Notes under the pieces: model-generated
The model's input: only the letters and a program-made list of their open reading frames with translations
Told to the model about the DNA's origin: nothing
Databases searched by the model: none
Part shown: piece by piece, positions 26,209 to 34,539 of the stretch
How the letters are laid out: every line of letters begins with the position of its first letter
How positions within the stretch are numbered: position 1 is the first letter of the stretch
DNA from: Natronosporangium hydrolyticum
GTDB taxonomy: Bacteria; Actinomycetota; Actinomycetes; Mycobacteriales; Micromonosporaceae
Length of the DNA stretch: 64,000 nt
Direction: 5' to 3'
Assembly: GCF_016925615.1 (NCBI RefSeq)
Contig: NZ_CP070499.1
Coordinates: 5,270,001-5,334,000 of the forward strand
Translations under genes and position numbers: made by a program

Positions 26209-26739
26209 GTGGACTTCGACGCGTACGCCCGCACGGCGGTCGCGCTGGTCAACACTCCCTTGACCGAGCCGGACGACCTGACCCGGCTCTTCTCACCCGG
26301 CAGCTGGGAGCACGACCACCTGACCGAACGCGACTTCGGGGTGTTCCGGCGTACCCAGCGTCGACTGCGGGCGGTCTTCTCGCTCGGCGCCGCCGGCCAG
26401 GACGCCGACGCGGTCGCGGAGCTGAACCGCCTGCTCGACGCCTTCCCGGTCCGACCTCGGATCTCCGGCCACGACACCACCGACTGGCACATGCACGTGA
26501 CCAGCCGCGGCGCCTCGGTCAGCGCCGAGTATCTGGCCGGCGCGGTCTGGGGACTCTCGGTGTGGGTGTGCGAGTTTGGCAGCGCCCGGTTCGGGGTCTG
26601 CGCCGACCCCCGCTGTGCCCGCGCCTACCTCGACACCTCGTCGAACAACTCCCGGCGCTTCTGCTCTGAACGCTGCGCCACCCGCGCCCACGTGGCGGCC
26701 CATAGGGCACGCAAACGGGCGAGCGCGTTAGCTGGCTGA
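26209..26739 (+). CDS. CGNR zinc-finger protein, candidate transcription factor
   Basis: The 176-residue protein has an N-terminal helical ABATE-like domain and a C-terminal zinc finger: CADPRCARAYLDTSSNNSRR followed by FCSERCATRAHVAAHR. This gives the C-x4-C and C-x3-C pattern of the CGNR family, with the variant SNNSRRF in place of CGNR. The GTG start is preceded by TACCGT ending six bases upstream, a leaderless arrangement. It is divergent from proline dehydrogenase over 29 bp and could regulate it (inference). Confidence 0.85.
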   Translation: MDFDAYARTAVALVNTPLTEPDDLTRLFSPGSWEHDHLTERDFGVFRRTQRRLRAVFSLGAAGQDADAVAELNRLLDAFPVRPRISGHDTTDWHMHVTSRGASVSAEYLAGAVWGLSVWVCEFGSARFGVCADPRCARAYLDTSSNNSRRFCSERCATRAHVAAHRARKRASALAG

Positions 26740-26740
26740 G

Positions 26741-27577
26741 TCAGCTGGCCGCGCTGCGGCCCCCGGTCGACTCGGTCGGCTGCGCCGAGGTCGGCGCGTC
26801 GGCGAGGTGCCGCCGGGCGAACCGCAGCGACTCGGCGAGATCCGCCTCCCGCTCGGCCCGGCTGACCGCCCGCCGAGTCGACACCTCCACCGCGATGGTG
26901 CCGGTGAAGCCACGGCCGGGCAGGGACCGAAGCAGCTCGGCGCAGGGCTGGCTGCCCCGGCCCGGCACCAGATGCTCGTCGCGGCCCCGGTCGTTACCGT
27001 CCCCCAGGTGGAGATGGGCCAGCCCGTCACCCATCTTGTCGGCCATGGCCAGGGCATCGGCCCGGGAGGCCGCGCAGTGGGAAAGATCAAGAGTGTACGC
27101 GTCGTAGCCGGACTGGGTGGGATCCCAGCCCGGGGTGTAGGGCACCAGCTCCCGCCGGGCCATCCGCACCGGGAACATGTTCTCCACCGCGAACCGCAGC
27201 CGCGGATGCGCCCCACCCAGCAGGTCGAGCAACGCCGAGAAGCCGCGCGCGTACTCGCGCTGCCAGCTGAACGGTGGATGGACCACCACGGTCGCGGCGC
27301 CGACCGCCTCGGCCAGCTCCGCGGAGCGGCGCAGCCGCACGGTCGGGTCGGAGCTCCACACCCGCTGGGTGACCAGCAGGCACGGCGCGTGCACCGAGCG
27401 CACCGGCACCCCGTAATGCTTCGACAAGCCGCGCAACGCATCGGCGTCCTGGCTGACCGCGTCGGTCCAGACCATCACCTCGACCCCGTCGTAGCCGAGC
27501 TTCGCCGCCAGCTCGAAAGCGGCGGCGGTCGGTTCGGGGAAGACCGACGAACTCGACAACAACACCGGAACACTCAC
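26741..27577 (-). CDS. sugar phosphate isomerase/epimerase family protein (AP endonuclease 2-type TIM barrel)
   Basis: The 278-residue TIM-barrel protein has metal-ligand positions typical of the family: AVENMFP, SHCAASRADAL, LAHLHLGDGNDRG and a terminal IAVEVSTR. It is the positional match of Rv0498, next to the Ppx/GppA gene. The substrate is unknown. Confidence 0.88.
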   Translation of the reverse strand: MSVPVLLSSSSVFPEPTAAAFELAAKLGYDGVEVMVWTDAVSQDADALRGLSKHYGVPVRSVHAPCLLVTQRVWSSDPTVRLRRSAELAEAVGAATVVVHPPFSWQREYARGFSALLDLLGGAHPRLRFAVENMFPVRMARRELVPYTPGWDPTQSGYDAYTLDLSHCAASRADALAMADKMGDGLAHLHLGDGNDRGRDEHLVPGRGSQPCAELLRSLPGRGFTGTIAVEVSTRRAVSRAEREADLAESLRFARRHLADAPTSAQPTESTGGRSAAS

Positions 27578-27626
27578 GCCGCCCAGCCTAGCCGGCAGCC
27601 GCCGCCCTACCGTGCCTCCGACCCAG

Positions 27627-28559
27627 TCAGGCCGGGTCGAGGATGTCCAGCCGGCGCAGGATCATGCCCTCTCGCAGCGCCCACGGGCATTGCTGCAACG
27701 CCGGCAGCTCCAACCGGCGCATCACCTGCGCCGCCACCACCGCGCCGGCGAGCAGTTGGTGCGCGCGCCGGCCGCTGACGCCGTCCATCCCCGCCAGGGC
27801 CGGCGCCGGGATGTGCCGGATGAACCCCATCACCTGCCGCAGCCCGGTGCCGGTCAGCTGCCGTGGCACCCGGTGCCCGGCGCTGCTCGGCGCCGCGCCA
27901 GCCAGCCGGGCCAGCGAGCGCAGCGTCTTGGAGGTCGCCACGGCCCGTTCCCACACCACGTCGGTGAGCTTCGCCGCCGCCGGCTCCAACGCCCCCGCCA
28001 CATGCGCCTCCAGCGCCGCCACCGCCCCCGCCGAGGGTGGGTCACCGTCGCCGAGGTACGCCCGGGTGAGCCGCCCGGCCCCCAGCGGCAACGAGATCGC
28101 CAGGTCGGGTTCTTCGTCGAGCCCGGCGGCGAGCTCCAGCGAGCCGCCGCCGATGTCCACCACCAGGAGCCGGCCGGCCGACCAGCCGAACCAGCGCCGC
28201 ACCGCGAGGAAGGTGATCCGGGCCTCGTCCTCGCCGGAGAGCACCGACAGCCGGACCCCGGTCTCGTCGCGGACCCGGTCCAGCACCTCGACGCCGTTGC
28301 TGGCTTCCCGCAACGCCGAGGTAGCGAACGCGAGGAAGTCGTCGACTCCGAGCCGGCGGGCGGACTGCCGGGCCTCGGCCACCGCGGTCACCAGCGCCGC
28401 CGCGCTCGCTGGCGACACCTCGCCGCCGGGGCCGAGCTCTTCGGCCAGCCGCAGCACGGACTTCTCCGAGTGGGCCGGCCACGGGTGGGCGCCACGGTGG
28501 GCATCGACCACCAGCAGGTGGACGGTGTTCGAGCCGACATCCAGCACTCCGAGCCGCAT
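27627..28559 (-). CDS. Ppx/GppA family exopolyphosphatase
   Basis: The 310-residue protein has the ASKHA-fold phosphate loops: VLDVGSNTVHLLVVDAH at the N-terminus, FATSALREASNG, and VVDIGGGSLELA with the second phosphate loop. The ATG at 28559 follows GGTAGGTGG; the frame is open far upstream with no homology. Family members hydrolyse inorganic polyphosphate or pppGpp; this short form resembles mycobacterial Ppx1 (Rv0496). It diverges from the Rv0495c-like gene across 43 bp. Confidence 0.92.
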   Translation of the reverse strand: MRLGVLDVGSNTVHLLVVDAHRGAHPWPAHSEKSVLRLAEELGPGGEVSPASAAALVTAVAEARQSARRLGVDDFLAFATSALREASNGVEVLDRVRDETGVRLSVLSGEDEARITFLAVRRWFGWSAGRLLVVDIGGGSLELAAGLDEEPDLAISLPLGAGRLTRAYLGDGDPPSAGAVAALEAHVAGALEPAAAKLTDVVWERAVATSKTLRSLARLAGAAPSSAGHRVPRQLTGTGLRQVMGFIRHIPAPALAGMDGVSGRRAHQLLAGAVVAAQVMRRLELPALQQCPWALREGMILRRLDILDPA

Positions 28560-28602
28560 CCACCTACCGTAGTCGCCGACCGGGGACGCGTACCCTTGCC
28601 GG

Positions 28603-29433
28603 ATGGCACGCGTTCCGGTGGCACTGCCCGACCCACGCCCACGGGACCGGGAGGTCGACCTCGACTTCCCGCGGGAGTGGGTGGAGTTCTTCGCACCCGA
28701 CGATCCGGAACACCGGATCCGGGCCGACCTGACCTGGCTACTTTCACGGTGGGGCTGCGTCTTCGGCAACGGCTGCTTCGGGGTGATCGAAGGGCGGGCC
28801 GACGAGGGCTGCTGCTCGCACGGGGCGTTCTTCACCGACGCCGACGACGAGAAGCGGGTCCGGGCGGCGGTGCGACGGCTCGACCGGAGCACCTGGCAGC
28901 ACTACCGGCGCGGGTTCAACAAGTGGACCGAACTGGACACGATCGACGGCGAGAACCCGGCCCGGCGGACCGCGCTCCGCGAGACCGGCGGCCCGTGCGT
29001 CTTCCACAACGACCCCGACTTCTCCGGCGGCTACGGCTGCGCGCTGCACGCCCAGGCGGTACGCGACGGGGTGCACCCGCTGGAGTACAAACCGGACGTC
29101 TGCTGGCAGCTGCCGGTCCGCCGGGACCAGGAGTGGATCACCCGGCAGGATGAGACCCAGATCCTGGTGACCACGCTCGGCGAGTTCGACCGGCGAGGCT
29201 GGGGTTCGGGCGGCCACGACCACCACTGGTGGTGCACCTCGGCGCCGGAGGGGCACGGGGCGGGTGAGCCGCTCTACCGCTCGTACCAGGCTGAGCTGAC
29301 CGCGCTGCTCGGTGCCGCGACGTACGCGAAGCTGGCCGAGTTGTGTGAGCAGCGGGAACGGCAGGGTCAGGTGGCGCCCCACCCGGCGACCGTGGCGAAC
29401 GCGGCTCAGCGGGCGGCGAACGTCCTGCGGTAG
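28603..29433 (+). CDS. conserved actinobacterial protein, Rv0495c-like, Cys-rich
   Basis: The 276-residue cytoplasmic protein has no named domain. Conserved-looking Cys and His positions ([54 protein letters not shown]) suggest metal or cluster binding. TACCCT ends six bases before the ATG, so the mRNA is probably leaderless. Gene order relative to Ppx/GppA, TIM-barrel and regX3 follows the Rv0491-Rv0498 block. The last 28 bp overlap the convergent GlxA-type gene. Confidence 0.85.
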   Translation: MARVPVALPDPRPRDREVDLDFPREWVEFFAPDDPEHRIRADLTWLLSRWGCVFGNGCFGVIEGRADEGCCSHGAFFTDADDEKRVRAAVRRLDRSTWQHYRRGFNKWTELDTIDGENPARRTALRETGGPCVFHNDPDFSGGYGCALHAQAVRDGVHPLEYKPDVCWQLPVRRDQEWITRQDETQILVTTLGEFDRRGWGSGGHDHHWWCTSAPEGHGAGEPLYRSYQAELTALLGAATYAKLAELCEQRERQGQVAPHPATVANAAQRAANVLR

Positions 29434-30374
29434 TCCCGGGGCGGGACGCCGCGCCGTCGCAGGAACTGCTCCCGCAGCGCCGCCGACGTGCCGAACCCGG
29501 TCCGCCGAGCCACCTCTTCGATCGCCAACGTCCCCGCCTCTAGCAGCTCCTCCGCCCGAAGCAACCGTTGCCCGAGCAGCCAGGCGCGCGGCGTGGTGCC
29601 GGTGGCGGCCCGGAACCGGCGGGCAAACGACCGCGGGCTCATCAGCGCCCGGGCGGCTAGCTGGGGCACCGTCAACGGCTGGTCCAGGTGGGCGCGGGCC
29701 CACGCCAGCACGTCGGCGAGCCGATCGTCCTCGCACCCGTCCGGAACTGGCGCCGCGACGAACTGCGCCTGGCCGCCCTCCCGATGCGGTGGGACCACCA
29801 TGTCCCGGGCGAACGCGTTCGCCACCGCCGCGCCGTGCTCCCGGCGGAGCAGATAGAGGCTCATGTCCACTGCGGAGGCGGCGCCGGCGGCGGTGACGAT
29901 CCTGCCTTCGTCCACATAGAGCATATCTGGCTCCACGGTCACCGCCGGGAACCTGCGAGCGAACTCGCCGGCCCAGCGCCAGTGGGTGGTGGCGCGCCGG
30001 CCGGTCAGCAGCCCAGCGGCGGCCAGGGTGACCGAACCGGTGCAGGTGCCGGCGACGATCGCGCCGCGGTCGACCGCAGCGTGCAGCGCCGCGGTCAAGG
30101 CGTCGCCCGGCGCCACCTCGTGCTCCTCCCAGGGCAGGACGATCACCAGGTCAGCGTCGGCCAGCCGGTCGAGACCGTGCTCGACGACGATGGTCACGCC
30201 GGTGTCGGTGCGCATCGGGCCGGGCTGCCGGGCGCAGAGGGTGAACTCGAAGCCGGGCATGCCCCGGTCGGTGCGGTCGTAGCCGAAGACCTCACTGATG
30301 ATCCCGAGCGAGAACGACGCGACCCGCTCCGGCGCGTACGCCACCACGCGGCGGAAGGGGGTGGAGACTGCCAT
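29406..30374 (-). CDS. GlxA-type AraC-family regulator with DJ-1/PfpI domain
   Basis: The 322-residue protein has an N-terminal DJ-1/PfpI-like domain (about residues 8-180, [38 protein letters not shown]) including the Cys nucleophile-elbow position. A C-terminal AraC helix-turn-helix (about 215-315) has [21 protein letters not shown] and [16 protein letters not shown]. Its stop lies 28 bp inside the convergent gene. This gene does not belong to the conserved Rv0491-Rv0498 order and begins the accessory stretch. Confidence 0.88.
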   Translation of the reverse strand: MAVSTPFRRVVAYAPERVASFSLGIISEVFGYDRTDRGMPGFEFTLCARQPGPMRTDTGVTIVVEHGLDRLADADLVIVLPWEEHEVAPGDALTAALHAAVDRGAIVAGTCTGSVTLAAAGLLTGRRATTHWRWAGEFARRFPAVTVEPDMLYVDEGRIVTAAGAASAVDMSLYLLRREHGAAVANAFARDMVVPPHREGGQAQFVAAPVPDGCEDDRLADVLAWARAHLDQPLTVPQLAARALMSPRSFARRFRAATGTTPRAWLLGQRLLRAEELLEAGTLAIEEVARRTGFGTSAALREQFLRRRGVPPRDYRRTFAAR

Positions 30375-30455
30375 GGCGACAGTATGGCAGGAAACTTGCG
30401 AAGGATGTCAACTCTGCCACTGGCCCGGTCTCGCCGCCGCGGCGACGCTGATGGC

Positions 30456-30680
30456 ATGTTCCTCATCGACTGCCCCACTCACGGCCAGCCGATCCTGCTG
30501 ACCGCCGCCCGGATCCGCGGGCTCCGCAACACCGACCACGGCATCCTGCTCGAACTCGAATGCTGGTGCGGCACCCGCGCCCACCTCACCACCGGCCGTC
30601 CAGCGCCCCAAGGATGTGCCGTGAGTTACCCACGGCGCCCAGGTAGGGCTGGTCGCGTCAACTCGCCTAGTGTTCCGTGA
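30456..30680 (+). CDS. small Cys-containing protein with C-terminus replaced by an IS end
   Basis: A protein of 74 residues starts with ATG (MFLIDCPTHGQPILLT). CPTHG and ELECWCGTRAHLTTG give a possible two-pair zinc ribbon, a pattern I recognise from small conserved actinobacterial proteins of about 50-60 residues. The last few codons and the TGA lie inside the left end of the IS630-type element. Before the insertion the frame would have run on into what is now antisense to darG. The true ancestral C-terminus is therefore uncertain. Confidence 0.5.
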   Translation: MFLIDCPTHGQPILLTAARIRGLRNTDHGILLELECWCGTRAHLTTGRPAPQGCAVSYPRRPGRAGRVNSPSVP

Positions 30681-31862
30681 TCCTGTTTGCGTTACTTTGA
30701 GTTGTCCGCTACGAGTTGCTTGACGTTGGTCTCGGTCCAGCGGACCTTGGCGAGGATCTGGCCGGCGGTGGCGGTCCATACAAACGGCTTGGCGTCGGTG
30801 TTCCAGTGTTCGACGTAGGCGCGGATACGGGCGATCAGGGCGTTGACCGAGGTGAACGTGCCCCGCCGGATGGCCTGCCTGGTGATGAGCCCGAACCAGG
30901 TCTCGATCTGGTTGATCCAACTCGATCCGACCGGGGTGAAGTGCAGGGTGACGTTCGGGTTGCGCTCCAGCCATGCCTTCACCTCGGGGGTGGTGTGGGT
31001 GGACAGGTTGTCCAGCACGACGTGGATCTGCTTGCCAGCGTGCGGCTTGACCGCCTTGCGCAGGAACGCCAGGAACGCCTCGCCGGTGCGGCGCGGGTAG
31101 CAGCCGGCGGTCACCTGCCCCGTGCCGACATCGAGTGCGGCGAACAGGTTCGTGGTGCCGTGCCGGACGTAGTCGTGGGTGCGTTTCTCGGTCAGCCCGA
31201 AGTCGATCGGCAGCATCGGCTGGGTACGGTCGAGCGCCTGGACCTGCGTCTTCTCGTCGATCGACAGGACGACCGCTCCGGCCGGCGGGTCCAGATACAG
31301 CCCGACCACGTCGGCGACCTTCTCGGCGAAGCGTGGATCCTTCGACAGCTTGAACGTGCCCTGCAGGTGCGGCTTGAGGTCATGCTCACGCCACAGCCGG
31401 GCCACGTAGTGCCAGGACACCGGCACACCCTCAGTCCGCCTGATGTAGCCGGCCATCTGACGACTCGACCAGTGCGACAGCCCGGTTTCGGCCGGTGGAC
31501 TGGTCCGGCTCAGCGCCAGGATCCGGGCACGCACCCGGGCGGGCACCTGTTGCCTGGGCCCGCCCCGCTTTTGCTCCTCCAGACCCGCCAGCCCTTCGGC
31601 CTCGTACCGACCCACCCAGCGATCCACAGTAGGCAGCGACACGCCAGCCAACGCCGCCACGTCCTTGCGCCTTCTTCCCTCGGCCATCCACAACACGATC
31701 CGAGCCCGGGTCGCGACCGCTCCGGACACGTCCCGGCTGTTGATCACAGCCCGAAGCTCGGCGGTCTGTTCCTGCGTCAACTCCACCCCACCAGCATCGA
31801 CCACCGACATCACAACCGAGTCAACGACACATCAAGATAACGCTAACAGGATCACGAGACAC
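30670..31862 (-). mobile_element. IS630-family insertion sequence, complete
   Basis: The element is 1193 bp with terminal inverted repeats of about 31 bp (25-26 matches), sharing CGTGATCCTGTT and GCGTTA. It is flanked by TA at 30668-30669 and 31863-31864, the target duplication typical of IS630/Tc1/mariner elements. One transposase gene fills most of it. Both ends are intact, so it may be recent or still mobile. Confidence 0.9.
30692..31813 (-). CDS. IS630-family transposase
   Basis: The 373-residue protein has an N-terminal helix-turn-helix (RKDVAALAGVSLPTVDRWVGRY), a homeodomain-like winged region (HWSSRQMAGYIRR), and a DDE catalytic core with Asp in LSIDEKTQVQ, Asp in VVLDNLSTHTT and Glu in WINQIETWFG. 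All three acidic residues are present and the frame is uninterrupted, so the enzyme looks functional. Confidence 0.95.
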   Translation of the reverse strand: MMSVVDAGGVELTQEQTAELRAVINSRDVSGAVATRARIVLWMAEGRRRKDVAALAGVSLPTVDRWVGRYEAEGLAGLEEQKRGGPRQQVPARVRARILALSRTSPPAETGLSHWSSRQMAGYIRRTEGVPVSWHYVARLWREHDLKPHLQGTFKLSKDPRFAEKVADVVGLYLDPPAGAVVLSIDEKTQVQALDRTQPMLPIDFGLTEKRTHDYVRHGTTNLFAALDVGTGQVTAGCYPRRTGEAFLAFLRKAVKPHAGKQIHVVLDNLSTHTTPEVKAWLERNPNVTLHFTPVGSSWINQIETWFGLITRQAIRRGTFTSVNALIARIRAYVEHWNTDAKPFVWTATAGQILAKVRWTETNVKQLVADNSK

Positions 31863-32926
31863 TAGGTGGGCAGAAGACCATGGGAACCCAGCCGCCCAGC
31901 TGCCAACTGGACATGGGCGTCGGTGAACAGCCGAGCCTTCCGCAGACTCCAAGCGGCGACTCGATCACTCAACACATCGGGGTCAGCCGAGAGCGGTAAC
32001 TGAATGGCCGCGAAGTGGACAGTGGCGAGAAGTTCGAGGCTATAGGGTGTTTCAAACCCGTTGATGAGGTCGAGCACCGCCGCTCTCCGGGCTTCGTCTT
32101 CGCGATGCTCGTGCAGCGAAGCCGTGGCGGCTTCGACGGCCCCGGGAAGCGGCGTAATCGGCGCCAGCTCAGAAACCCGCGCTGACCTATCCCCCAGCCC
32201 GGTTAGATAGTGGCCCTCTAAGGTTTCCAGAACCTTCCCGAGGCGGTCGGAGTACGGACCATATCTGCCACGAACGAAGTGAAGATTGAGCGGCGCGCCC
32301 AATAGTTGCAGGAAATAAGCCAGTTTCTGCACTTCGAGTTCGCTGACGCCCTCGCGATACTCTTGGAGTCGCGCACGTTCGAGGTAGTCAGCGATCGTCG
32401 CCAGGAGCAGCGACCGCAATCGGGTTAACCGCGGGCGGGGGGTCGCATCCGGCATGGCTTCAGCCGGGGGCGCCCCGTCGGGAGGGAACACCACCGTCCG
32501 AACCTGCGGCATTGCCGCGCACGCCGCTTCGATCAAGGGACGGACCGCGCCCCAGTCCAGACCACCGTTGCCACAGCCAAGCGCGGGAATCGCGAGAGAT
32601 CGTATTTCGTAGTGCTGCACTACTTCGATGAGATCGGCGAGCCCGGAACGGATATCGTCCATCCTCGCGGGGCTACGCCAGTGGCTCTTGGTGGGGAAGT
32701 TGACGATATAGCGCCGAGCGCCAAGTATACCTCGGTCGAACACGAACATCCGACCGAGGCGAACCTCCTGCCGTTCGCACGCTGCGCGATATGCACGATA
32801 GTTCTCCGGATAAGCGCGCTTGAACTGCAACGCTATACCTTTGCCCATGACCCCCACCGTGTTCACCGTGTTGATGAGGGCGTCCACCTCCGCGGTTAGC
32901 AGGTTGCCCCGACTCTCCTCGATCAC
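31862..32926 (-). CDS. darG: DarG: DNA ADP-ribosyl-glycohydrolase antitoxin (macro domain)
   Basis: The 354-residue protein has an N-terminal macro domain (about 1-150): GNLLTAEVDALINTVNTVGV, then MGKGIALQF, and LAIPALGCGNGGLDW. This is the ADP-ribose-binding pattern of DarG. The C-terminal half (about 170-354; YREGVSELEVQKLAYFLQLL, RYGPYSDRLGKVLETLEGHY) is the DarT-binding domain of known DarG proteins. The GTG at 32926 is chosen because GAGGAGG sits 8-9 bases upstream; an ATG at 32965 would overlap darT. The stop codon's first base on the + strand (31862) belongs to the IS end. Confidence 0.93.
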   Translation of the reverse strand: MIEESRGNLLTAEVDALINTVNTVGVMGKGIALQFKRAYPENYRAYRAACERQEVRLGRMFVFDRGILGARRYIVNFPTKSHWRSPARMDDIRSGLADLIEVVQHYEIRSLAIPALGCGNGGLDWGAVRPLIEAACAAMPQVRTVVFPPDGAPPAEAMPDATPRPRLTRLRSLLLATIADYLERARLQEYREGVSELEVQKLAYFLQLLGAPLNLHFVRGRYGPYSDRLGKVLETLEGHYLTGLGDRSARVSELAPITPLPGAVEAATASLHEHREDEARRAAVLDLINGFETPYSLELLATVHFAAIQLPLSADPDVLSDRVAAWSLRKARLFTDAHVQLAAGRLGSHGLLPT

Positions 32927-32955
32927 GTCGTCACCTCCTCGCGGCCTCGTACCCG

Positions 32956-33618
32956 CTAGTACCATGCTGGTCGGACAACGACACTCGCTGCCAATGGGTG
33001 CTGCCCCAGGGATCGCTGCGCGAGCGGTGCGCAGGTCTGGTCAAACACCGCGACCTGGTGGAAAACGATGAGCGGGACTTCGCGATGCACCATGAACTCA
33101 GCCATCCGGCGCCGTTGCCGGTCCGGGTCCTCCTGAGTGTTACTCCATCGCTGGGCACGCATTAGCGGCCAGTCCACCATGCCGTTGAGCTCATGGAGCG
33201 TGCTGGTAAAGGCCGTCGTCGCACTCGCCGCGTTGCCGTCAGTCCCGACCCAGTCCAGGCCGGCGTCTACCACCGCGCCGATGGTGGCCACCAGGTATAC
33301 CAGCCTGCGATCACCATCCGCGTACCGACCAGTGACGCGACCCCGGCAGTCGCAGGCGATCCGGAACATCATCGGAGAACGTGGCGCAAAGTAGAACGGG
33401 ACGTAGTCGCCGACACGCCCTCCCGGAGCGATCGGTACCCTTCGACCACGACGTGCTTCCTTGATCTGCGGGTCGCCTACCTCGGTGCGCAAGAGATCGC
33501 CGCGCGCGATGCTGTCGCAGACCAGTCGGTCGGCTTCTAGGATCGCGACGAGATTATCCAGATGTGTGAAGTGCGCGACACGGCGACTACGAACCGGGGT
33601 TGTCTCCGACGAGCCCAT
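32956..33618 (-). CDS. darT: DarT: DNA thymidine ADP-ribosyltransferase toxin
   Basis: The 220-residue protein belongs to DUF4433/DarT. The NAD-binding ART features are the His in AHFTHLDNLVAIL near residue 16, the VPFYFAPRSPMMF segment at about 73-85, and the catalytic Glu in RMAEF near 174. Family enzymes ADP-ribosylate thymidine in single-stranded DNA using NAD+, blocking replication; DarG reverses this. The ATG at 33618 follows GAGGG nine bases upstream. darT precedes darG with a 29-bp gap, the usual order. All key residues are present, so the toxin looks active. Confidence 0.92.
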   Translation of the reverse strand: MGSSETTPVRSRRVAHFTHLDNLVAILEADRLVCDSIARGDLLRTEVGDPQIKEARRGRRVPIAPGGRVGDYVPFYFAPRSPMMFRIACDCRGRVTGRYADGDRRLVYLVATIGAVVDAGLDWVGTDGNAASATTAFTSTLHELNGMVDWPLMRAQRWSNTQEDPDRQRRRMAEFMVHREVPLIVFHQVAVFDQTCAPLAQRSLGQHPLAASVVVRPAWY

Positions 33619-33656
33619 CGCTATTGCCCTCGATCGACTGGCAGCTGGAGTCTCGG

Positions 33657-33666
33657 AGCCTATACC
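33657..33666 (-). promoter_or_regulatory. candidate -10 region of the darT promoter
   Basis: On the minus strand GGTATAGGCT contains two overlapping -10-like hexamers about 40 bases upstream of the darT ATG. It lies at the end of the decayed regX3 fragment. No clear -35 can be assigned. Confidence 0.35.
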
Positions 33667-33679
33667 TCCCAATTCTTGG

Positions 33680-33838
33680 TGGCGGCACTGCCCGGCCCGC
33701 ACGCCTCGGCCCGTGCGGTTTGGCGACGTAGTCGTCGACGCCGATCTCCGAGCCGACCACCTTGTCGATCTCGCTGTCCCGAGTCGTGACCATGATGATC
33801 AACACCTGCGACTTGGTCCGCGGCTGCCGACCCATCCT
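33680..33838 (-). pseudogene. decayed duplicate of the regX3 receiver-domain segment
   Basis: Bases 33717-33838 are about 85% identical to 34919-35040 inside regX3, in the same orientation. The peptide reads TRDSEIDKVVGSEIGVDDYV against ARDSEIDKVVGLEIGADDYV in the intact protein. The copy has neither the phosphorylated Asp region nor the DNA-binding domain, and similarity fades beyond KP with shifts of frame. It lies between mazF and darT and is non-functional as a regulator. Confidence 0.8.
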
Positions 33839-34149
33839 CAGAGACCGAGGACGGTCCTGATCGCGTGCTCCACACCTCTAAGCTCCACGGGCGCGAGCCG
33901 ACCCAATCTACGGCGGAGCCGCGGCTTGCCGACCGAGTGGAGATCGGTGCAGTTCACGTATGACTCGGGATATTTCGATACCCCGGCGTCCCGCCCGATC
34001 GCTACGTGGGTCGTGGCGGGGCCAGCCGAGCCGGTGACCAGCGCCACAGTGATGGCCGACAGCGGAGCCGCGATGCGGTTGACGGTGAGGACAACGACCG
34101 GGTGTGGGCCGGCGGTAGGCAGTGCGCACAGCCACACCTCACCACGCAT
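33838..34149 (-). CDS. PemK/MazF-family toxin (endoribonuclease)
   Basis: A protein of 103 residues starts MRGEVWLCALP, the family opening. The beta-barrel pattern follows (HPVVVLTVNRI, ITVALVTGS, YVNCTDLHSVGKPRL, VEHAIRTVLGL). An in-frame GTG at 34179, overlapping the antitoxin stop, is an alternative start that would couple translation. MazF toxins cleave mRNA or tRNA at short sequences; the specificity here is unknown. The adjacent upstream gene is its RHH antitoxin. Confidence 0.85.
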   Translation of the reverse strand: MRGEVWLCALPTAGPHPVVVLTVNRIAAPLSAITVALVTGSAGPATTHVAIGRDAGVSKYPESYVNCTDLHSVGKPRLRRRLGRLAPVELRGVEHAIRTVLGL

Positions 34150-34172
34150 CGGCAGCAGACCCGCCGAGGCTG

Positions 34173-34466
34173 CTACCACTGTGCCGCGTCCGCGGCCGCC
34201 AACTCCTCCTCGGTCGCCTCGGCGACACCATCAGGTAACGGCGCAGGTCGCCCACCGTAGAAACTCTGGATCTCCTCCGCCGCGGAGATCTCAGCAGCCT
34301 CCCGCACCAGCAGCCGGAGGCCCTCCCGCAACGCCTCCGAGGTCGACGGCAGCTCCAACCGGCGCATGACGTCGTGCAGCGCGGCGAACTCGTCGGGCTG
34401 CAACCGGACCTGGGCCACCCGGGAGCGGCCCGTCTCCCGCGCCTCGCTCTGTCGTACTGCTGTCAT
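34173..34466 (-). CDS. MazE-like ribbon-helix-helix antitoxin
   Basis: The 97-residue protein has an N-terminal ribbon-helix-helix (RVAQVRLQPDEFAALHDVMRR, quoted in part as RVAQVRLQPDEFAALHDV) and an acidic C-terminal tail (ATEEELAAADAAQW) that would neutralise the toxin. The stop is 23 bp before the mazF ATG. A palindrome overlaps its start codon, consistent with autorepression. Confidence 0.83.
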   Translation of the reverse strand: MTAVRQSEARETGRSRVAQVRLQPDEFAALHDVMRRLELPSTSEALREGLRLLVREAAEISAAEEIQSFYGGRPAPLPDGVAEATEEELAAADAAQW

Positions 34467-34478
34467 ACAACAAGTATG
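34464..34478. promoter_or_regulatory. palindrome over the antitoxin start, candidate operator
   Basis: CATAC-AACAA-GTATG is a perfect 5-bp inverted repeat. Its first three bases are the complement of the antitoxin ATG. RHH antitoxins typically bind such short repeats, so it is a good autorepression site. Confidence 0.5.
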
Positions 34479-34539
34479 GACCGGCCGCTACCGGACGTCC
34501 ACCTGTTCGGCCAGCGATTGGCGAGCTGCACCGGGGCCG

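Noticed and set aside
33587-33835. 82-codon frame with a receiver-like segment
   Set aside because: It is only a fragment of regX3, without the Asp site or output domain; called as a pseudogene.
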